This document shows positions 28,318-36,833 of a stretch of 64,000 bases of DNA, piece after piece. The stretch's first letter is position 1. Each line of letters opens with the position of its first letter. Source of the stretch: Sphingomonas yabuuchiae (GTDB lineage Bacteria > Pseudomonadota > Alphaproteobacteria > Sphingomonadales > Sphingomonadaceae); NCBI RefSeq assembly GCF_014199595.1, contig NZ_JACHNX010000009.1, forward strand, positions 62,001 to 126,000. Direction: 5' to 3'. The notes below the pieces were generated by a model. It ran no database searches. It was not told the DNA's origin and saw only the letters and a program-made list of their open reading frames with translations. The position numbers and the translations under genes are program-made.

Positions 28318-28701
28318 TCAGGCGCCGAGCGGGTAGAGGGCCGCGCAGATCTTGCGGCCTTCGCTGCGCAACACGCCCCAGGCACGGGCGGCGGCGCGGC
28401 TGTCCATGATCTCGACGCCGACCCCACGCGCTTCCAGCGCGGCGACGAACGCGGCAGGCGCCCGGCGCAGGTTCGCGCCGGTGCCGAGCAACAGGAATTC
28501 CGGTGCCTCATCGACCAGCGCGGCGACCGCTTCCGGCGTCAGCGCCTCGAAGGGCGGCGGGCTCCAGGGCTCGTGCCAGTCCGGCGAGAGGAGCAGCGCA
28601 GGGTAAGCGATCTCACCCACCCGAAAGCCCGTGGCGGCAAAGCCACGGACGATCGGGCCGGGCGCGGTCGGATCGCGCGTGATGCGGATCGAATCGCTCA
28701 T
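28318..28701 (-). CDS. Mth938-like domain protein (NDUFAF3-related)
   Basis: A 127-residue protein of the Mth938/DUF498 fold, related to the mitochondrial complex I assembly factor NDUFAF3. Typical features are GFRVGEIAYPALLLSP, the PEFLLLGTGANLRRAP motif near residues 68-82, and GVEIMDSRAAARAWGVLRSEGR at the end. It is the last gene of yajC-secD-secF, a position also held by its relatives in other alphaproteobacteria, which suggests a link to membrane-protein biogenesis. The exact bacterial function is not established. Confidence 0.87.
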   Translation of the reverse strand: MSDSIRITRDPTAPGPIVRGFAATGFRVGEIAYPALLLSPDWHEPWSPPPFEALTPEAVAALVDEAPEFLLLGTGANLRRAPAAFVAALEARGVGVEIMDSRAAARAWGVLRSEGRKICAALYPLGA

Positions 28702-28711
28702 TCCCGCTCGC

Positions 28712-29692
28712 TTAGCTCTCGCGCGGGGTGATGCGCTCGGCGTCGGTCACCTTGCGCTTGTCGGTGGTGCCGGGCTTCTCACGGTTCGGCTCGGCGCGCA
28801 GGCCGAGCGTGATCAGCAGCGAGGACGAGACGTAGATCGACGAATAGGTGCCGACCACGATGCCCAGGATCATCGCGGCAGTGAAGCCGCGCAGCACATG
28901 GCCGCCCAGCAACAGCAGCGCGACCAGCGCCAGCAGGATCGTGACCGAGGTCATGACCGTGCGCGGCAGCGTCTCGTTCACCGACAGGTTGATGATCTCG
29001 CGCATGTCCATCTTGCGATAGCGGCGCATATTCTCGCGGATGCGGTCGTCGATGACGATCTTGTCGTTGATCGAGTAGCCGATGATGGTCAGGAACGCCG
29101 CGATGATCGTCAGGTCCAGCTCGAACTGGGTGATCGCGAAGAAGCCCAGCGTGACGAGAAGATCGTGGACGATGGCGACGATGGTCGACACGCCGAACTG
29201 CCATTCGAAGCGGAAGATGGCGAACAGACCGATGCCCAGGATCGCCAGGACGACCGCCAGCACGCCGTGCTTGATCAGCTCGCCCGACACCTTGCCCGAC
29301 ACCGTGTCGTAACGGCTGAAGGTCGCGCCGGGGAATTGCTGGCCCAGCGCGGCTTCCACCTTGCGAACGACGGCGTTGGTCGCGCCTTCGTCATTGGACT
29401 TCGGGACCGGCAGGCGGATGCTGATGGTGCGGCCGTCGCCGACCGTCTGGATATTGGCTTCGCCCACGCCCAGCCCGTCGACGACCGAGCGGACCCGGTC
29501 GGCCGAAGGCGGGGAGGGGAACTTCTCCTCGATCATCAGGCCGCCGACAAAGTCGACGCCCAGATTGAGGCCCTTGGCGAACGTCACGCCGACCGCCAGC
29601 AGCGTGAGCGCGAGCGTCAGTCCGAACGCCCAGCCGCGCAGGCGGACAAAGTCGATGTTCGTGTTGTCGGGGACGAGTTTCAGGAGGCGCAT
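28712..29692 (-). CDS. secF: Protein translocase subunit SecF
   Basis: A 326-residue RND-type inner-membrane protein that, with SecD, uses the proton gradient to complete Sec export. The first membrane helix is near residues 20-40, followed by the GVDFVGGLMIEE motif, the periplasmic P4-like domain, and five more helices with AIVHDLLVTLGFFAI and GYSINDKIVIDDRIREN. A short charged tail ends the protein. The gap to secD is 16 bases. Confidence 0.96.
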   Translation of the reverse strand: MRLLKLVPDNTNIDFVRLRGWAFGLTLALTLLAVGVTFAKGLNLGVDFVGGLMIEEKFPSPPSADRVRSVVDGLGVGEANIQTVGDGRTISIRLPVPKSNDEGATNAVVRKVEAALGQQFPGATFSRYDTVSGKVSGELIKHGVLAVVLAILGIGLFAIFRFEWQFGVSTIVAIVHDLLVTLGFFAITQFELDLTIIAAFLTIIGYSINDKIVIDDRIRENMRRYRKMDMREIINLSVNETLPRTVMTSVTILLALVALLLLGGHVLRGFTAAMILGIVVGTYSSIYVSSSLLITLGLRAEPNREKPGTTDKRKVTDAERITPRES

Positions 29693-29708
29693 GATCTGTT
29701 CTCCTGCC

Positions 29709-31313
29709 TCAAATGGTGATGGTCTTGGGCTTTTCGCGGCGCAACCAGAGCGCCACGAGCATCCGCGTGAAGGTAACGGCGGTGAACACGCTGGTCACGA
29801 TGCCGATCAGCAGCACGACCGCGAAGCCCTTCACCGGGCCCGAGCCGAGCACGAGCATGATGACGCCCGAGATCGCGTGGGTCACGTTCGCCTCGAAGAT
29901 CGTGCGGCTGGCTTCCTTATACCCCAGCTCGACCGACTGGACGACGTTGCGTCCGCGCCGTCGTTCCTCGCGGATTCGCTCATTGATCAGCACATTGGCG
30001 TCGACGGCGGTGCCGATGGTCAGGATGAAGCCCGCGATACCCGGCAGGGTCAGCGTCGCGTTCAGCATCGCCATGACGGCCAGGATGACCAGCACGTTGA
30101 TGACGACGGCGATGTTCGCATAGATGCCGAACCGGCCATAGGTGACGGTCATGAAGATGATGACCGCGACCGCCGCGATCGCCGACGCCAGGATACCGGC
30201 GCGGATCGAGTCGGCGCCCAGGTCGGGGCCGACGGTGCGTTCCTCGACGACCTTCAGGTCGATCGGCAGCTTGCCCGAGCGCAGCGAGATCGCCAGCTGG
30301 TTGGCGGTGTCGACCGTGAAGTTGCCGCTGATCGAGGCCCGGCCGCCCAGGATCGGCTCGTTGATGTTGGGGGCCGACAGCACCTGACCGTCGAGGATGA
30401 TGGCGAAGGGCTTGCCGGTGTTCTCCTGGGTGATCCGCGCGAACTTGCGGCCGCCTTGTGCGTCGAAGGTGATCGCCACCTGCGGCGCGTTGGTCTGCTG
30501 GTCAAAGGCCTGCTGCGCATCGATCAGCTGGTCGCCCGAGATGATGACCGGCCGCTTGACCGCGATCACCGGCGCGCCCAGCGGATTGCCCGGATAGGGC
30601 AGGACCTGGCTGCCCGCGGGCGCATTGCCCTTGGCCACCTCGACCGGGTTGGCCGTGGTGTCGACCAGCTTGAATTCCAGTTTGGCGGTCTTGCCGATCA
30701 GGTCTTTGAGCTGCTGCGGATCCTGCAGGCCGGGCACCTGCACCACGATGCGGTTGCTGCCCTGTTGCAGGATCGTCGGTTCCTTGGTGCCCAGCGCGTC
30801 GATACGACGCCGGACGACCTCGGTCGCGGTCTTCATGGCGGTGTCGACCGCCTGGGTCAGGCCCGCCTGGGTCGGCTTCAGGACGAAGCGCGAGGTGTCG
30901 ACGACCTGGATATCCCATTCGCGCTGGCCGGTCATGCCCGCCCCGCCGCCGGTGATCGACAGCAGCCGCTCGCGCGCCGCGTCGACCTGGGCCGGATCGC
31001 GCAGCATGAAGCTGAGCTGTCCGCCGCGCACCGAGATGTCACCGATATCGATACGCGGATTGCCGCGCCGCATCTCGGCCGCGACCTGGTCGCGCATCGT
31101 CTCCAGCCGGGTATTGGCCAGATCGCCGGTGTCCGCCTCCAGCAGCAGATAGCTGCCGCCCGCCAGATCGAGGCCCTTGTTCACGCGGGGATGCGGGATC
31201 GCCCCCCAGCTGTTCGTGACGCTCTCAGGCAGAAAGCTCGGGATCGCCAGCAGGCACAAAGCGGCCAGCAATGCGACGATGGAAGCGACCTTCCAGCGGG
31301 GGAAATCCAGCAT
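29709..31313 (-). CDS. secD: Protein translocase subunit SecD
   Basis: A 534-residue SecD. The N-terminal helix is followed by KGLDLAGGSYLLLE and the large periplasmic P1 domain (GTKEPTILQQGSNRIVVQVPG). The membrane part has GTAVDANVLINERIREERRRG and FAVVLLIGIVTSVFTAVTFTRML. Length is shorter than in E. coli (615) but usual for alphaproteobacteria. The stop of yajC lies 4 bases upstream of its start. Confidence 0.97.
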   Translation of the reverse strand: MLDFPRWKVASIVALLAALCLLAIPSFLPESVTNSWGAIPHPRVNKGLDLAGGSYLLLEADTGDLANTRLETMRDQVAAEMRRGNPRIDIGDISVRGGQLSFMLRDPAQVDAARERLLSITGGGAGMTGQREWDIQVVDTSRFVLKPTQAGLTQAVDTAMKTATEVVRRRIDALGTKEPTILQQGSNRIVVQVPGLQDPQQLKDLIGKTAKLEFKLVDTTANPVEVAKGNAPAGSQVLPYPGNPLGAPVIAVKRPVIISGDQLIDAQQAFDQQTNAPQVAITFDAQGGRKFARITQENTGKPFAIILDGQVLSAPNINEPILGGRASISGNFTVDTANQLAISLRSGKLPIDLKVVEERTVGPDLGADSIRAGILASAIAAVAVIIFMTVTYGRFGIYANIAVVINVLVILAVMAMLNATLTLPGIAGFILTIGTAVDANVLINERIREERRRGRNVVQSVELGYKEASRTIFEANVTHAISGVIMLVLGSGPVKGFAVVLLIGIVTSVFTAVTFTRMLVALWLRREKPKTITI

Positions 31314-31317
31314 CGGA

Positions 31318-31653
31318 TCAGTCGTTCGCGGGCTTGGCGGTGGGATCGAGCACGTCGGTCAGCGTCGCCTTGACCACGCGGACGCGGACGTTGGGCGCGA
31401 TCTCGACCTCGACCAGCTGATCCTCGACGCGCGTCACCTTACCGACGATGCCGCCCGCCGTGGTGACCTGATCGCCCTTCTTGACCGCCTCGATCGACGC
31501 CTGCAGCGTCTTCATGCGGCGCTGCTGCGGGCGGATCATCAGGAAATAGAAGACGACGAAGACGAGGAGCAGCGGCGCGAGGCTGAGGAACGAGGCGGCC
31601 CCGCTGGACGCGGCGGCCCCGGATGCTGCCTGGGCGGTGAAGGGAATGAACAT
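31318..31653 (-). CDS. yajC: Preprotein translocase subunit YajC
   Basis: A 111-residue accessory Sec subunit with one membrane helix (FLSLAPLLLVFVVFYFLMIRP) followed by QQRRMKTLQASIEAVKKGDQVTTAGGIVGKV, the family signature. The start is ATG 31653 (MFIPFTAQA); the frame extending to 31761 lacks family resemblance. First gene of the yajC-secD-secF-Mth938 unit. Confidence 0.95.
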   Translation of the reverse strand: MFIPFTAQAASGAAASSGAASFLSLAPLLLVFVVFYFLMIRPQQRRMKTLQASIEAVKKGDQVTTAGGIVGKVTRVEDQLVEVEIAPNVRVRVVKATLTDVLDPTAKPAND

Positions 31654-31804
31654 TCGGACCCGTCTTTGCTGAATGGGCACGGGTACGTGCCGACCGTTGA
31701 CGATCGACAAGCCCCCATGTCGGATAGCCTGCCCGCTACCATCGCAGGCGGACAGGCGCAATGGAGAGGCGGATGTGGTGTCGGCAGTATCGCAACATCA
31801 AGGC

Positions 31805-31833
31805 TTGCATCGCGAAGAAAACCCGCCTAGAGG
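31805..31833 (+). promoter_or_regulatory. Possible sigma70 promoter of tRNA-Pro
   Basis: TTGCAT (31805-31810), a 17-base spacer, then TAGAGG (31828-31833), 12 bases before the tRNA 5' end. The -35 match is good and the -10 match is weak. Confidence 0.4.
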
Positions 31834-31845
31834 CCGCCGCTCGGT

Positions 31846-31922
31846 CGGGGCGTAGCGCAGCCTGGTAGCGCATCACACTGGGGGTGTGGGGGTCGCAGGT
31901 TCGAATCCTGTCGCCCCGACCA
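31846..31922 (+). tRNA. tRNA-Pro (anticodon GGG)
   Basis: A 77-base cloverleaf with encoded CCA. Acceptor CGGGGCG/CGCCCCG, D stem GCGC/GCGC with AGCCTGGTA loop, anticodon stem TCACA/TGTGG with loop CTGGGGG (anticodon GGG), and T arm GCAGG-TTCGAAT-CCTGT. It reads CCC and CCU proline codons. The loop has G at position 37, where TrmD methylation normally limits +1 slippage on CCC-C. Confidence 0.97.
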
Positions 31923-31952
31923 ATCTTCTACTGACATCGGTGGACGACGACG

Positions 31953-31976
31953 AAGCGGGCGAAAGCCCGCTTTTTT
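31953..31976 (+). terminator. Intrinsic terminator after tRNA-Pro
   Basis: AAGCGGGC (31953-31960), loop GAAA, GCCCGCTT (31965-31972), then a T-run to 31976. A compact tetraloop terminator 30 bases past the tRNA. Confidence 0.88.
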
Positions 31977-32123
31977 CGTTTCTGGCGTTTTCTGCTTTCA
32001 CCGTGGAGTGAAGCGCGGGAGGTTTGGCTTCACGGCGGACCAAAGCGATCCAAGCTAAATGGCGGCTATTAGGTGGGAGGCGGACGTTGTACATGCCGGC
32101 TGCCGTGTTGCACAGGGCCATGC

Positions 32124-32360
32124 ATGAGAAGATCAATCCCGCTCGTCGTCGGCCTCATGCTCCCGTTAAGCGCGTGTTTGAACAATCAGACCATTGATGA
32201 AGAGATCGCCAGTAAGTGCGGCATCTCTGTCAGCGAGTATCAGCGAGCAGAAGCCAGCTTGGACACGGGGCACGATGGGATGGCGATCCATGCTGGCCAC
32301 TGCCGTCTAACCCGGACTTCTAAGGGTGTGATCGAAGGGACGGTCGGCGACGGCTCGTGA
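32124..32360 (+). CDS. Small putative lipoprotein
   Basis: A 78-residue ORF starting at ATG 32124. MRRSIPLVVGLMLPLSAC is a plausible lipoprotein signal with the Cys at residue 18. The mature part has two further cysteines (ASKCGIS and GHCRLT) and no recognised domain. Codon use is less GC3-biased than the flanking genes. A longer frame from 32073 adds a Cys-rich non-signal segment and is rejected. It sits in a low-density stretch just past tRNA-Pro and may be an acquired or orphan gene. Confidence 0.45.
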   Translation: MRRSIPLVVGLMLPLSACLNNQTIDEEIASKCGISVSEYQRAEASLDTGHDGMAIHAGHCRLTRTSKGVIEGTVGDGS

Positions 32361-32406
32361 TGGGATCGTGGCTGCCAATTTCCGCGCCAGGGCGTTAGAT
32401 GCCTTT

Positions 32407-32685
32407 TCACTTTAGCCGCTCAACGTCAGTGGCTTCGCTCCCCATGTGACGCACGAACGCCCCGCGTAGATCGTCCAGATGGCTTTGCCACTTTGCTCGA
32501 TCATCGTTGGGATCGATTCCATCGGCTGCGAAGAGCCAGCCAGCAAATTGATCGGCTGTGACTTCTCCGCTCGCGGGCAGTAAGTCGGTGACATGCAGAG
32601 GCTGGCCATCAACTACCGAGCCGCACCAGCCCCTCTCCACACAGACTTCGTGCATTAGGGCTTCTAGCGCGGTTCGATCGGTCAT
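32407..32685 (-). CDS. Hypothetical protein, 92 residues
   Basis: A small acidic, soluble protein (MTDRTALEALMHEVCVERGW ... FVRHMGSEATDVERLK). No known domain, signal or membrane segment is seen. Composition is less GC-biased than the surrounding core genes, as for the ORF at 32124. It begins at ATG 32685, convergent with that ORF. The steady codon structure and plausible helical pattern support coding; the function is unknown. Confidence 0.5.
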   Translation of the reverse strand: MTDRTALEALMHEVCVERGWCGSVVDGQPLHVTDLLPASGEVTADQFAGWLFAADGIDPNDDRAKWQSHLDDLRGAFVRHMGSEATDVERLK

Positions 32686-32743
32686 GTGTCGAGTATAACA
32701 GCGCTCGTTCGCTGTGTCCGCTATTGGGCGAAAGCCGCCGCCT

Positions 32744-33319
32744 CTACCGAACTACAATCCCCGCCGCCGCGATTTGCGACAGCAAATTCGCTCGTACCGC
32801 ATCCGAAACCGGAGGCAAAGGCCGCGCCGCCTTGCCGTGGCGCAGGCGTTCGCTGTCCTTTTCGTCCGGCTCGACGACGCGTACCCGCACCGCCGCCTTG
32901 CCGACCGCGCGCAGGCCGAGTTGTTCGGCGGCGCCGCGCGACAGGTCGATGATCCGCGACGATCCCGCGAACGGCCCGCGATCGTTGATCCGCACGATGA
33001 TCCGCCGCCCAGTATCCAGCGCCGTCACCTCGACATAGCTGGGCAGGGGCAGGGTAGTATGCGCGGCCGTCGCCCAGCCGGGACGGAAACGTTCGCCGTT
33101 GGCGGTGCGCTTGCCCGATTCGCCGCCATACCAGCTGGCATAGCCGAGCATGTCATAGGTCGTGTCCTCGGCGGGGACATAGGTGATGCCCCGCACCGTA
33201 TAGGGCTTGCCGATCCGCACCGGGAAATCGCTGACCGGCCGGTAATTGCCACCCGAACAGGCCGCGACCAGGCAGGCCACCGCCGGTGTCCATCGGCGTA
33301 TCGCTTTCCAAACCACCAT
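32744..33319 (-). CDS. rlpA: RlpA-family septal-ring lipoprotein
   Basis: A 191-residue lipoprotein with a double-psi beta-barrel. The lipobox is CLVAACSGG. The catalytic-type motifs are YASWYGGESGKRTANGERF near residues 60-78 and IIVRINDRGPFAGSSRIIDLSRGAAEQLG near 107-135. In Pseudomonas RlpA cleaves stem-less peptidoglycan at division sites. No SPOR domain is present, so this is a short form whose septal targeting is uncertain. Confidence 0.9.
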   Translation of the reverse strand: MVVWKAIRRWTPAVACLVAACSGGNYRPVSDFPVRIGKPYTVRGITYVPAEDTTYDMLGYASWYGGESGKRTANGERFRPGWATAAHTTLPLPSYVEVTALDTGRRIIVRINDRGPFAGSSRIIDLSRGAAEQLGLRAVGKAAVRVRVVEPDEKDSERLRHGKAARPLPPVSDAVRANLLSQIAAAGIVVR

Positions 33320-33793
33320 GGCCTGTCGATTAGGCTTACCGTGCGTCGGGATAAAGCCGTTTGCGCCTCGATCCGACGCAGACTATCCCCGTGCCGACCG
33401 GCAGCGGCTTTCAGCCACGCCGCCGGACTATCGCATCGGTGCCCCTCGGGGCTTCAAACGGGAATATGGTGCAAATCCATAGCTGTCCCTGCAACTGTAA
33501 GCGGTGAGCGCGTGATGCCGGTTCCTGCAACAGGGAACAGCCACTGGAGCGATCCGGGAAGGCCGCATTGCCGACGCTTCGACCCGCGAGCCAGGAGACC
33601 TGCCAATGCGAGTCGCTCTTGCCGCGATCCAGGGGATGGTCATGGCCAGGATATATTGTATCATGCGAGCGACGCCATAGGGCGAACCTGAATCGGAACC
33701 CGACCCGGCGTGCGCCCGTCGACGGTGGGGGACGACCGCGACAGCGGAAGGTCGGCCTGAGTCGCAACGGCGCCGTTAAGGCATGATCCGCCC
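33320..33793. other. Leader region of the NiCoT gene
   Basis: A 474-base stretch without a credible gene. It holds the divergent promoter zone for rlpA and the transporter, the cobalamin riboswitch (33436-33605), and about 190 bases of expression platform. Just past the riboswitch lies GTCGCTCTTGCC with a following CAGGGG-TGGTC-like segment that recurs after the second riboswitch. An AT-rich ATATATTGTATCATG at about 33651-33665 might be a secondary promoter. Confidence 0.55.
33436..33605 (+). ncRNA. Cobalamin riboswitch ahead of NiCoT
   Basis: A full AdoCbl-class aptamer is readable: GGTGCCCCTCGGGGCTTCAAACGGGAA, GGTGCAAATCC, the B12-box-containing CTGTCCCTGCAACTGTAAGCGG, GCCACTGG, CCGGGAAGGC, and CGCGAGCCAGGAGACCTGCC at the end. 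The aptamer is expected to repress the downstream transporter when B12 is plentiful. Confidence 0.95.
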
Positions 33794-34849
33794 ATGTCCG
33801 AAGTTTCCGCCCGACCATCGTTGAAGCGTCGCGTCACCCTGCTGATGGGCGCGCTGATCGTCGTGAATATCGCCGTCTGGGGCTGGGCGCTGAGCGTCTT
33901 TGCGGGCAACAGCCTGATGCTGGGCACGGCTTTGCTCGCCTACAGCCTGGGGCTGCGGCATGCAGTCGATGCCGATCACATCGCCGCCATCGACAATGTC
34001 ACCCGCAAACTGATGCAGGACGGCCAGCGGCCGATCGCGGTCGGCCTGTGGTTCGCGATCGGCCATTCCGCCATCGTCCTGATCGCCGCGACCACCGTAG
34101 CTCTGGCCGCCAGCACCCTGTCCGACTTCGAGGCGTTCGGCCAGAGCGGCGGGACCATCGCCACCATCGTCTCGGCGAGTTTCCTGTTCGCCATTGCGAT
34201 CATGAACCTGATCATCCTGCGCGATGTCTGGACCCGTTTCCGCCGCGTCGCGCGGGGCGAGCCGATGGCGGAGGCCGATGCCGACATGATGTTTTCGGGG
34301 CAGGGGCCTTTGTCGCGTCTGTTCCGGCCGCTGTTCCGGCTGATCCGGCGCAGCTGGCACATGGCGCCGCTGGGGTTCCTGTTCGGGCTGGGCTTCGACA
34401 CCGCGACCGAGGTGGCGATCCTGGGCCTGTCGGGTTCGCACGCGGCGGACGGGGTGTCGCTGGCGACGATCCTGGTATTCCCGGTGCTGTTCGCGGTCGG
34501 CATGGCGTTGATCGACACCGCCGACGGGCTGGTGATGCTGGGCGCCTATGAGTGGGCGTTCGTCCATCCGCTGCGCAAGCTCTACTACAACATGACGATC
34601 ACTCTGGTGTCTGCACTGGTCGCGCTGGTGATCGGCGGCATCCAGGCGACCGCGCTGCTCGCCGAGCGGTTCGGCTGGACGGCGGGGCCGTTCCGCTATG
34701 CGGGCGCGCTCGCCGAGCATTTCAACGTGCTGGGTTTCGCCATCGTCGGGCTGTTCGTGGTCTGCTGGGGCGCGAGCTTCCTCCTCTATCGCTGGCGCGG
34801 GTTTGCGGCGATGGAGGCGCGAATTGCCAAGCCCGGCGCGGCGGGATAA
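33794..34849 (+). CDS. NiCoT-family nickel/cobalt transporter
   Basis: A 351-residue inner-membrane transporter of the HoxN/NixA family. The metal-selectivity signature RHAVDADHIAAIDN lies near residues 56-69 in helix 2. Further family motifs are GLWFAIGHS, LGFLFGLGFDTATEVAILG and ALIDTADGLVMLGAYEWAF. Eight membrane segments are expected. Location behind a B12 riboswitch and next to the cob operon indicates cobalt uptake for cobalamin rather than nickel. It is followed by a hairpin and by the second riboswitch, so it is probably monocistronic. Confidence 0.94.
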   Translation: MSEVSARPSLKRRVTLLMGALIVVNIAVWGWALSVFAGNSLMLGTALLAYSLGLRHAVDADHIAAIDNVTRKLMQDGQRPIAVGLWFAIGHSAIVLIAATTVALAASTLSDFEAFGQSGGTIATIVSASFLFAIAIMNLIILRDVWTRFRRVARGEPMAEADADMMFSGQGPLSRLFRPLFRLIRRSWHMAPLGFLFGLGFDTATEVAILGLSGSHAADGVSLATILVFPVLFAVGMALIDTADGLVMLGAYEWAFVHPLRKLYYNMTITLVSALVALVIGGIQATALLAERFGWTAGPFRYAGALAEHFNVLGFAIVGLFVVCWGASFLLYRWRGFAAMEARIAKPGAAG

Positions 34850-34860
34850 ATGCCGCTGAT

Positions 34861-34881
34861 CGGAGGGTGATAAGCCCTCCG
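34861..34881 (+). other. Hairpin after NiCoT
   Basis: CGGAGGG (34861-34867) pairs with CCCTCCG (34875-34881) across TGATAAG. No T-run follows, so termination would be weak; it directly precedes the second riboswitch. Confidence 0.45.
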
Positions 34882-34890
34882 AAGATCGCG

Positions 34891-35058
34891 CCGGTGCCCG
34901 CAAGGGCTTCAAACGGGAATGGGGTGCAAATCCCCGGCTGTCCCTGCAACTGTAAGCGGTGAGCGAGCGATGCTGGTGCTCCTATGAGGGCACGGCCACT
35001 GGAGTGATCCGGGAAGGCGCATCCTTTTGCTTCGACCCGCGAGCCAGGAGACCTGCCG
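34891..35058 (+). ncRNA. Cobalamin riboswitch ahead of cobW-cobN operon
   Basis: Aptamer elements in order: GGTGCCCGCAAGGGCTTCAAACGGGAA, GGGGTGCAAATCCCC, GCTGTCCCTGCAACTGTAAG, GGCCACTGGAG, CCGGGAAGGCGC and GACCCGCGAGCCAGGAGACCTGCC. The core is nearly identical to that at 33436, which suggests duplication. About 200 bases of leader separate it from the cobW start at 35257, including a copy of the GTCGCTCTTGCC block. The remaining leader to 35256 shows no ORF. Confidence 0.95.
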
Positions 35059-35256
35059 GCGTCATGGTCGCTCTTGCCTGGACCCAGGGGGTGGTCGGGG
35101 CACGGTTCTCCGTCGGGGAGCGACGAAGCCATGCGGCCGGGGCCGCATCGGTCGCCGGTATAGCGGGGCGGACGCATACGACTGCGCCCGTCCGTCACCG
35201 CTCCGGCGATCGGCCCCGCGTCCGCGCTCGCTCGTCCGGCGCGTCGGAGAATTACC

Positions 35257-36294
35257 ATGCGTGACCTTTCCAAGGTCCCCGTCACCATCGTCACCGGCTT
35301 TCTGGGCGCGGGCAAGACCACGCTTATCAGCCATCTGATCCGCAACGCTGGCGGCCGTCGCCTGGCGGTGGTCGTCAACGAATTCGGCACTTTGGGCGTC
35401 GACGGCGACATCCTCCAGTCTTGCGCGATCCCCGATTGCCCGGCGGAGAATATCGTCGAGCTGGCGAACGGCTGCATCTGCTGCACCGTCGCCGACGACT
35501 TCATCCCGACGGTCGAAAAGCTACTCGCGATGGAGCCGCGCCCCGATCACATCCTGATCGAAACCTCGGGTCTGGCGCTGCCCAAGCCGCTGCTGAAGGC
35601 CTTCGACTGGCCCGCCATCCGCTCGCGCATCACCGTCGACGGCGTGGTGGCGCTGGCCGATGCCGAAGCCGTCGCGGCGGGCCGCTTCGCCCCCGATCTG
35701 GACGCGGTCGAGGCACAGCGCGCCGCCGATCCCAGCCTCGACCATGAGACCCCGTTGTCGGAGGTGTTCGAGGACCAGCTGGCCTGCGCCGATATCGTCC
35801 TGCTGACCAAGGCGGACCTCGCCGGGCCGGAGGGTGTCGCCAAGGCGCGCGAAATCATCGCCGCCGAGGCGCCGCGCCCGCTGCCGATGGTCGAGGCGGT
35901 CGACGGCATCGTCTCCGCCGAGATCGTGCTGGGCCTGGAAGCCGCCGCCGAGGACGACATCGCCGCACGCCCTTCGCACCATGACGGCGCGGACGATCAC
36001 GAGCATGACGATTTCGACAGCATCTCGGTGATGCTGGGCGAGGTGGAGAGCCCCGAGGCGATCGCCGCGCGGATCGTGACGCTGGCCGAACAGCAGGATA
36101 TCCTGCGCGTGAAGGGCTATGCGGCGGTCGCGGGCAAGCCGATGCGGCTGCTGGTCCAGGCGGTCGGTCGCCGGGTGCGCACCAGCTATGACCGTCCCTG
36201 GGGCGCGGGCGAGCCGCGCGGCACGCAACTGGTCGTCATCGCCGAGCATGACCGCATCGACCGGCCTTCGATCGAGGCCGTGCTGAAGGGCTGA
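35257..36294 (+). CDS. cobW: CobW-type G3E GTPase
   Basis: A 345-residue COG0523/G3E GTPase, a metallochaperone that probably delivers cobalt to the CobNST chelatase. Walker A is GFLGAGKTT (14-22), the metal-binding CICC is at 73-76 within ELANGCICCTVADDF, and LLTKADL supplies the guanine specificity loop. A His/Asp-rich stretch (HHDGADDHEHDD, about 239-250) is a second possible metal site. It is first in the riboswitch-controlled operon, 4 bases ahead of cobN. Confidence 0.96.
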   Translation: MRDLSKVPVTIVTGFLGAGKTTLISHLIRNAGGRRLAVVVNEFGTLGVDGDILQSCAIPDCPAENIVELANGCICCTVADDFIPTVEKLLAMEPRPDHILIETSGLALPKPLLKAFDWPAIRSRITVDGVVALADAEAVAAGRFAPDLDAVEAQRAADPSLDHETPLSEVFEDQLACADIVLLTKADLAGPEGVAKAREIIAAEAPRPLPMVEAVDGIVSAEIVLGLEAAAEDDIAARPSHHDGADDHEHDDFDSISVMLGEVESPEAIAARIVTLAEQQDILRVKGYAAVAGKPMRLLVQAVGRRVRTSYDRPWGAGEPRGTQLVVIAEHDRIDRPSIEAVLKG

Positions 36295-36298
36295 ACAC

Positions 36299-36832
36299 GT
36301 GCATCTCGTCTTTCGCGAGAGCCATGGGCTGGAGGAACAGGCCGTTCCACAGGATCTGGGGCAGCGCCCCGGTGACGTGGTCGTGCTGTCCTTCTCCGAC
36401 AGCGACCTCAGCGCCTTTGCGGCGGGCTGGCGGGCGGGGGGATTTTCCTGGTCGCTGCGGCTCGCCAATCTGGCGGCCTTGGTCCATCCGCTGTCGGTCG
36501 ACACCTATGTCGAGCAGACCCTGGCGCATGCGAAGGCGATCCTGATCCGGCTGATCGGCGGCGCGGCGTACTGGGAATACGGCCTGCGCGAGGTCGAGCG
36601 GCTGGGGCGCGAGCGGGGTATCGCGCTGGCGGTGCTGGCGGCGGATGGACGGGAGGACCGGCGGTTGATGGCGGCGTCGACCGTGGGGGAGGCGGTGGTG
36701 CGGCGGTTGACGGCGCTGTGCGATGCGGGTGGGGCTCAGGCGGCGGCTCTGGCTCTAAGCATATTGGCGGCGGAATCGCCTGCGGCCCTTGCCCCTCCCC
36801 AACCCCTCCCCCTGCCGGGAGAGGGGCTTTGA
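36299..36832 (+). pseudogene. cobN: CobN N-terminal part, separated by a repeat
   Basis: This frame encodes the N-terminal 160 or so residues of the cobaltochelatase large subunit (GTG start, MHLVFRESHGLEE, VVVLSFSDSDLSAFAAGW, SLRLANLAALVHPLSVDTY, LIRLIGGAAYWEYG), then runs into repeat-derived APPQPLPLPGEGL and stops at 36830-36832. The remainder of CobN follows in the +1 frame. The coding is otherwise intact, with no other stops, so it may be functional as a separate chain or through frameshifting. It is labelled pseudogene only because the standard single ORF is broken. Confidence 0.8.
36792..36829. repeat. Palindromic repeat inside cobN
   Basis: CCCCTCCCCAACCCC, then CTCCCCCTGCCGGGAGAGGGGCTT: a C-rich arm, a TGCC turn and a G-rich arm. 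It closely matches the segment at about 48764-48800 downstream of cobF (CCCCAAACCCCTCCCCCC, CTGCCGGGAGGAGGGGCTT). It falls in the variable linker of CobN. The split is consistent with insertion of 3n+1 bases or with a one-base indel. Confidence 0.8.
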
Positions 36833-36833
36833 G

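Noticed and set aside
31846..32743. Prophage or integrative element at tRNA-Pro
   Set aside because: No integrase, no duplicated tRNA 3' end and no phage genes are visible; kept only as a weak island hypothesis.
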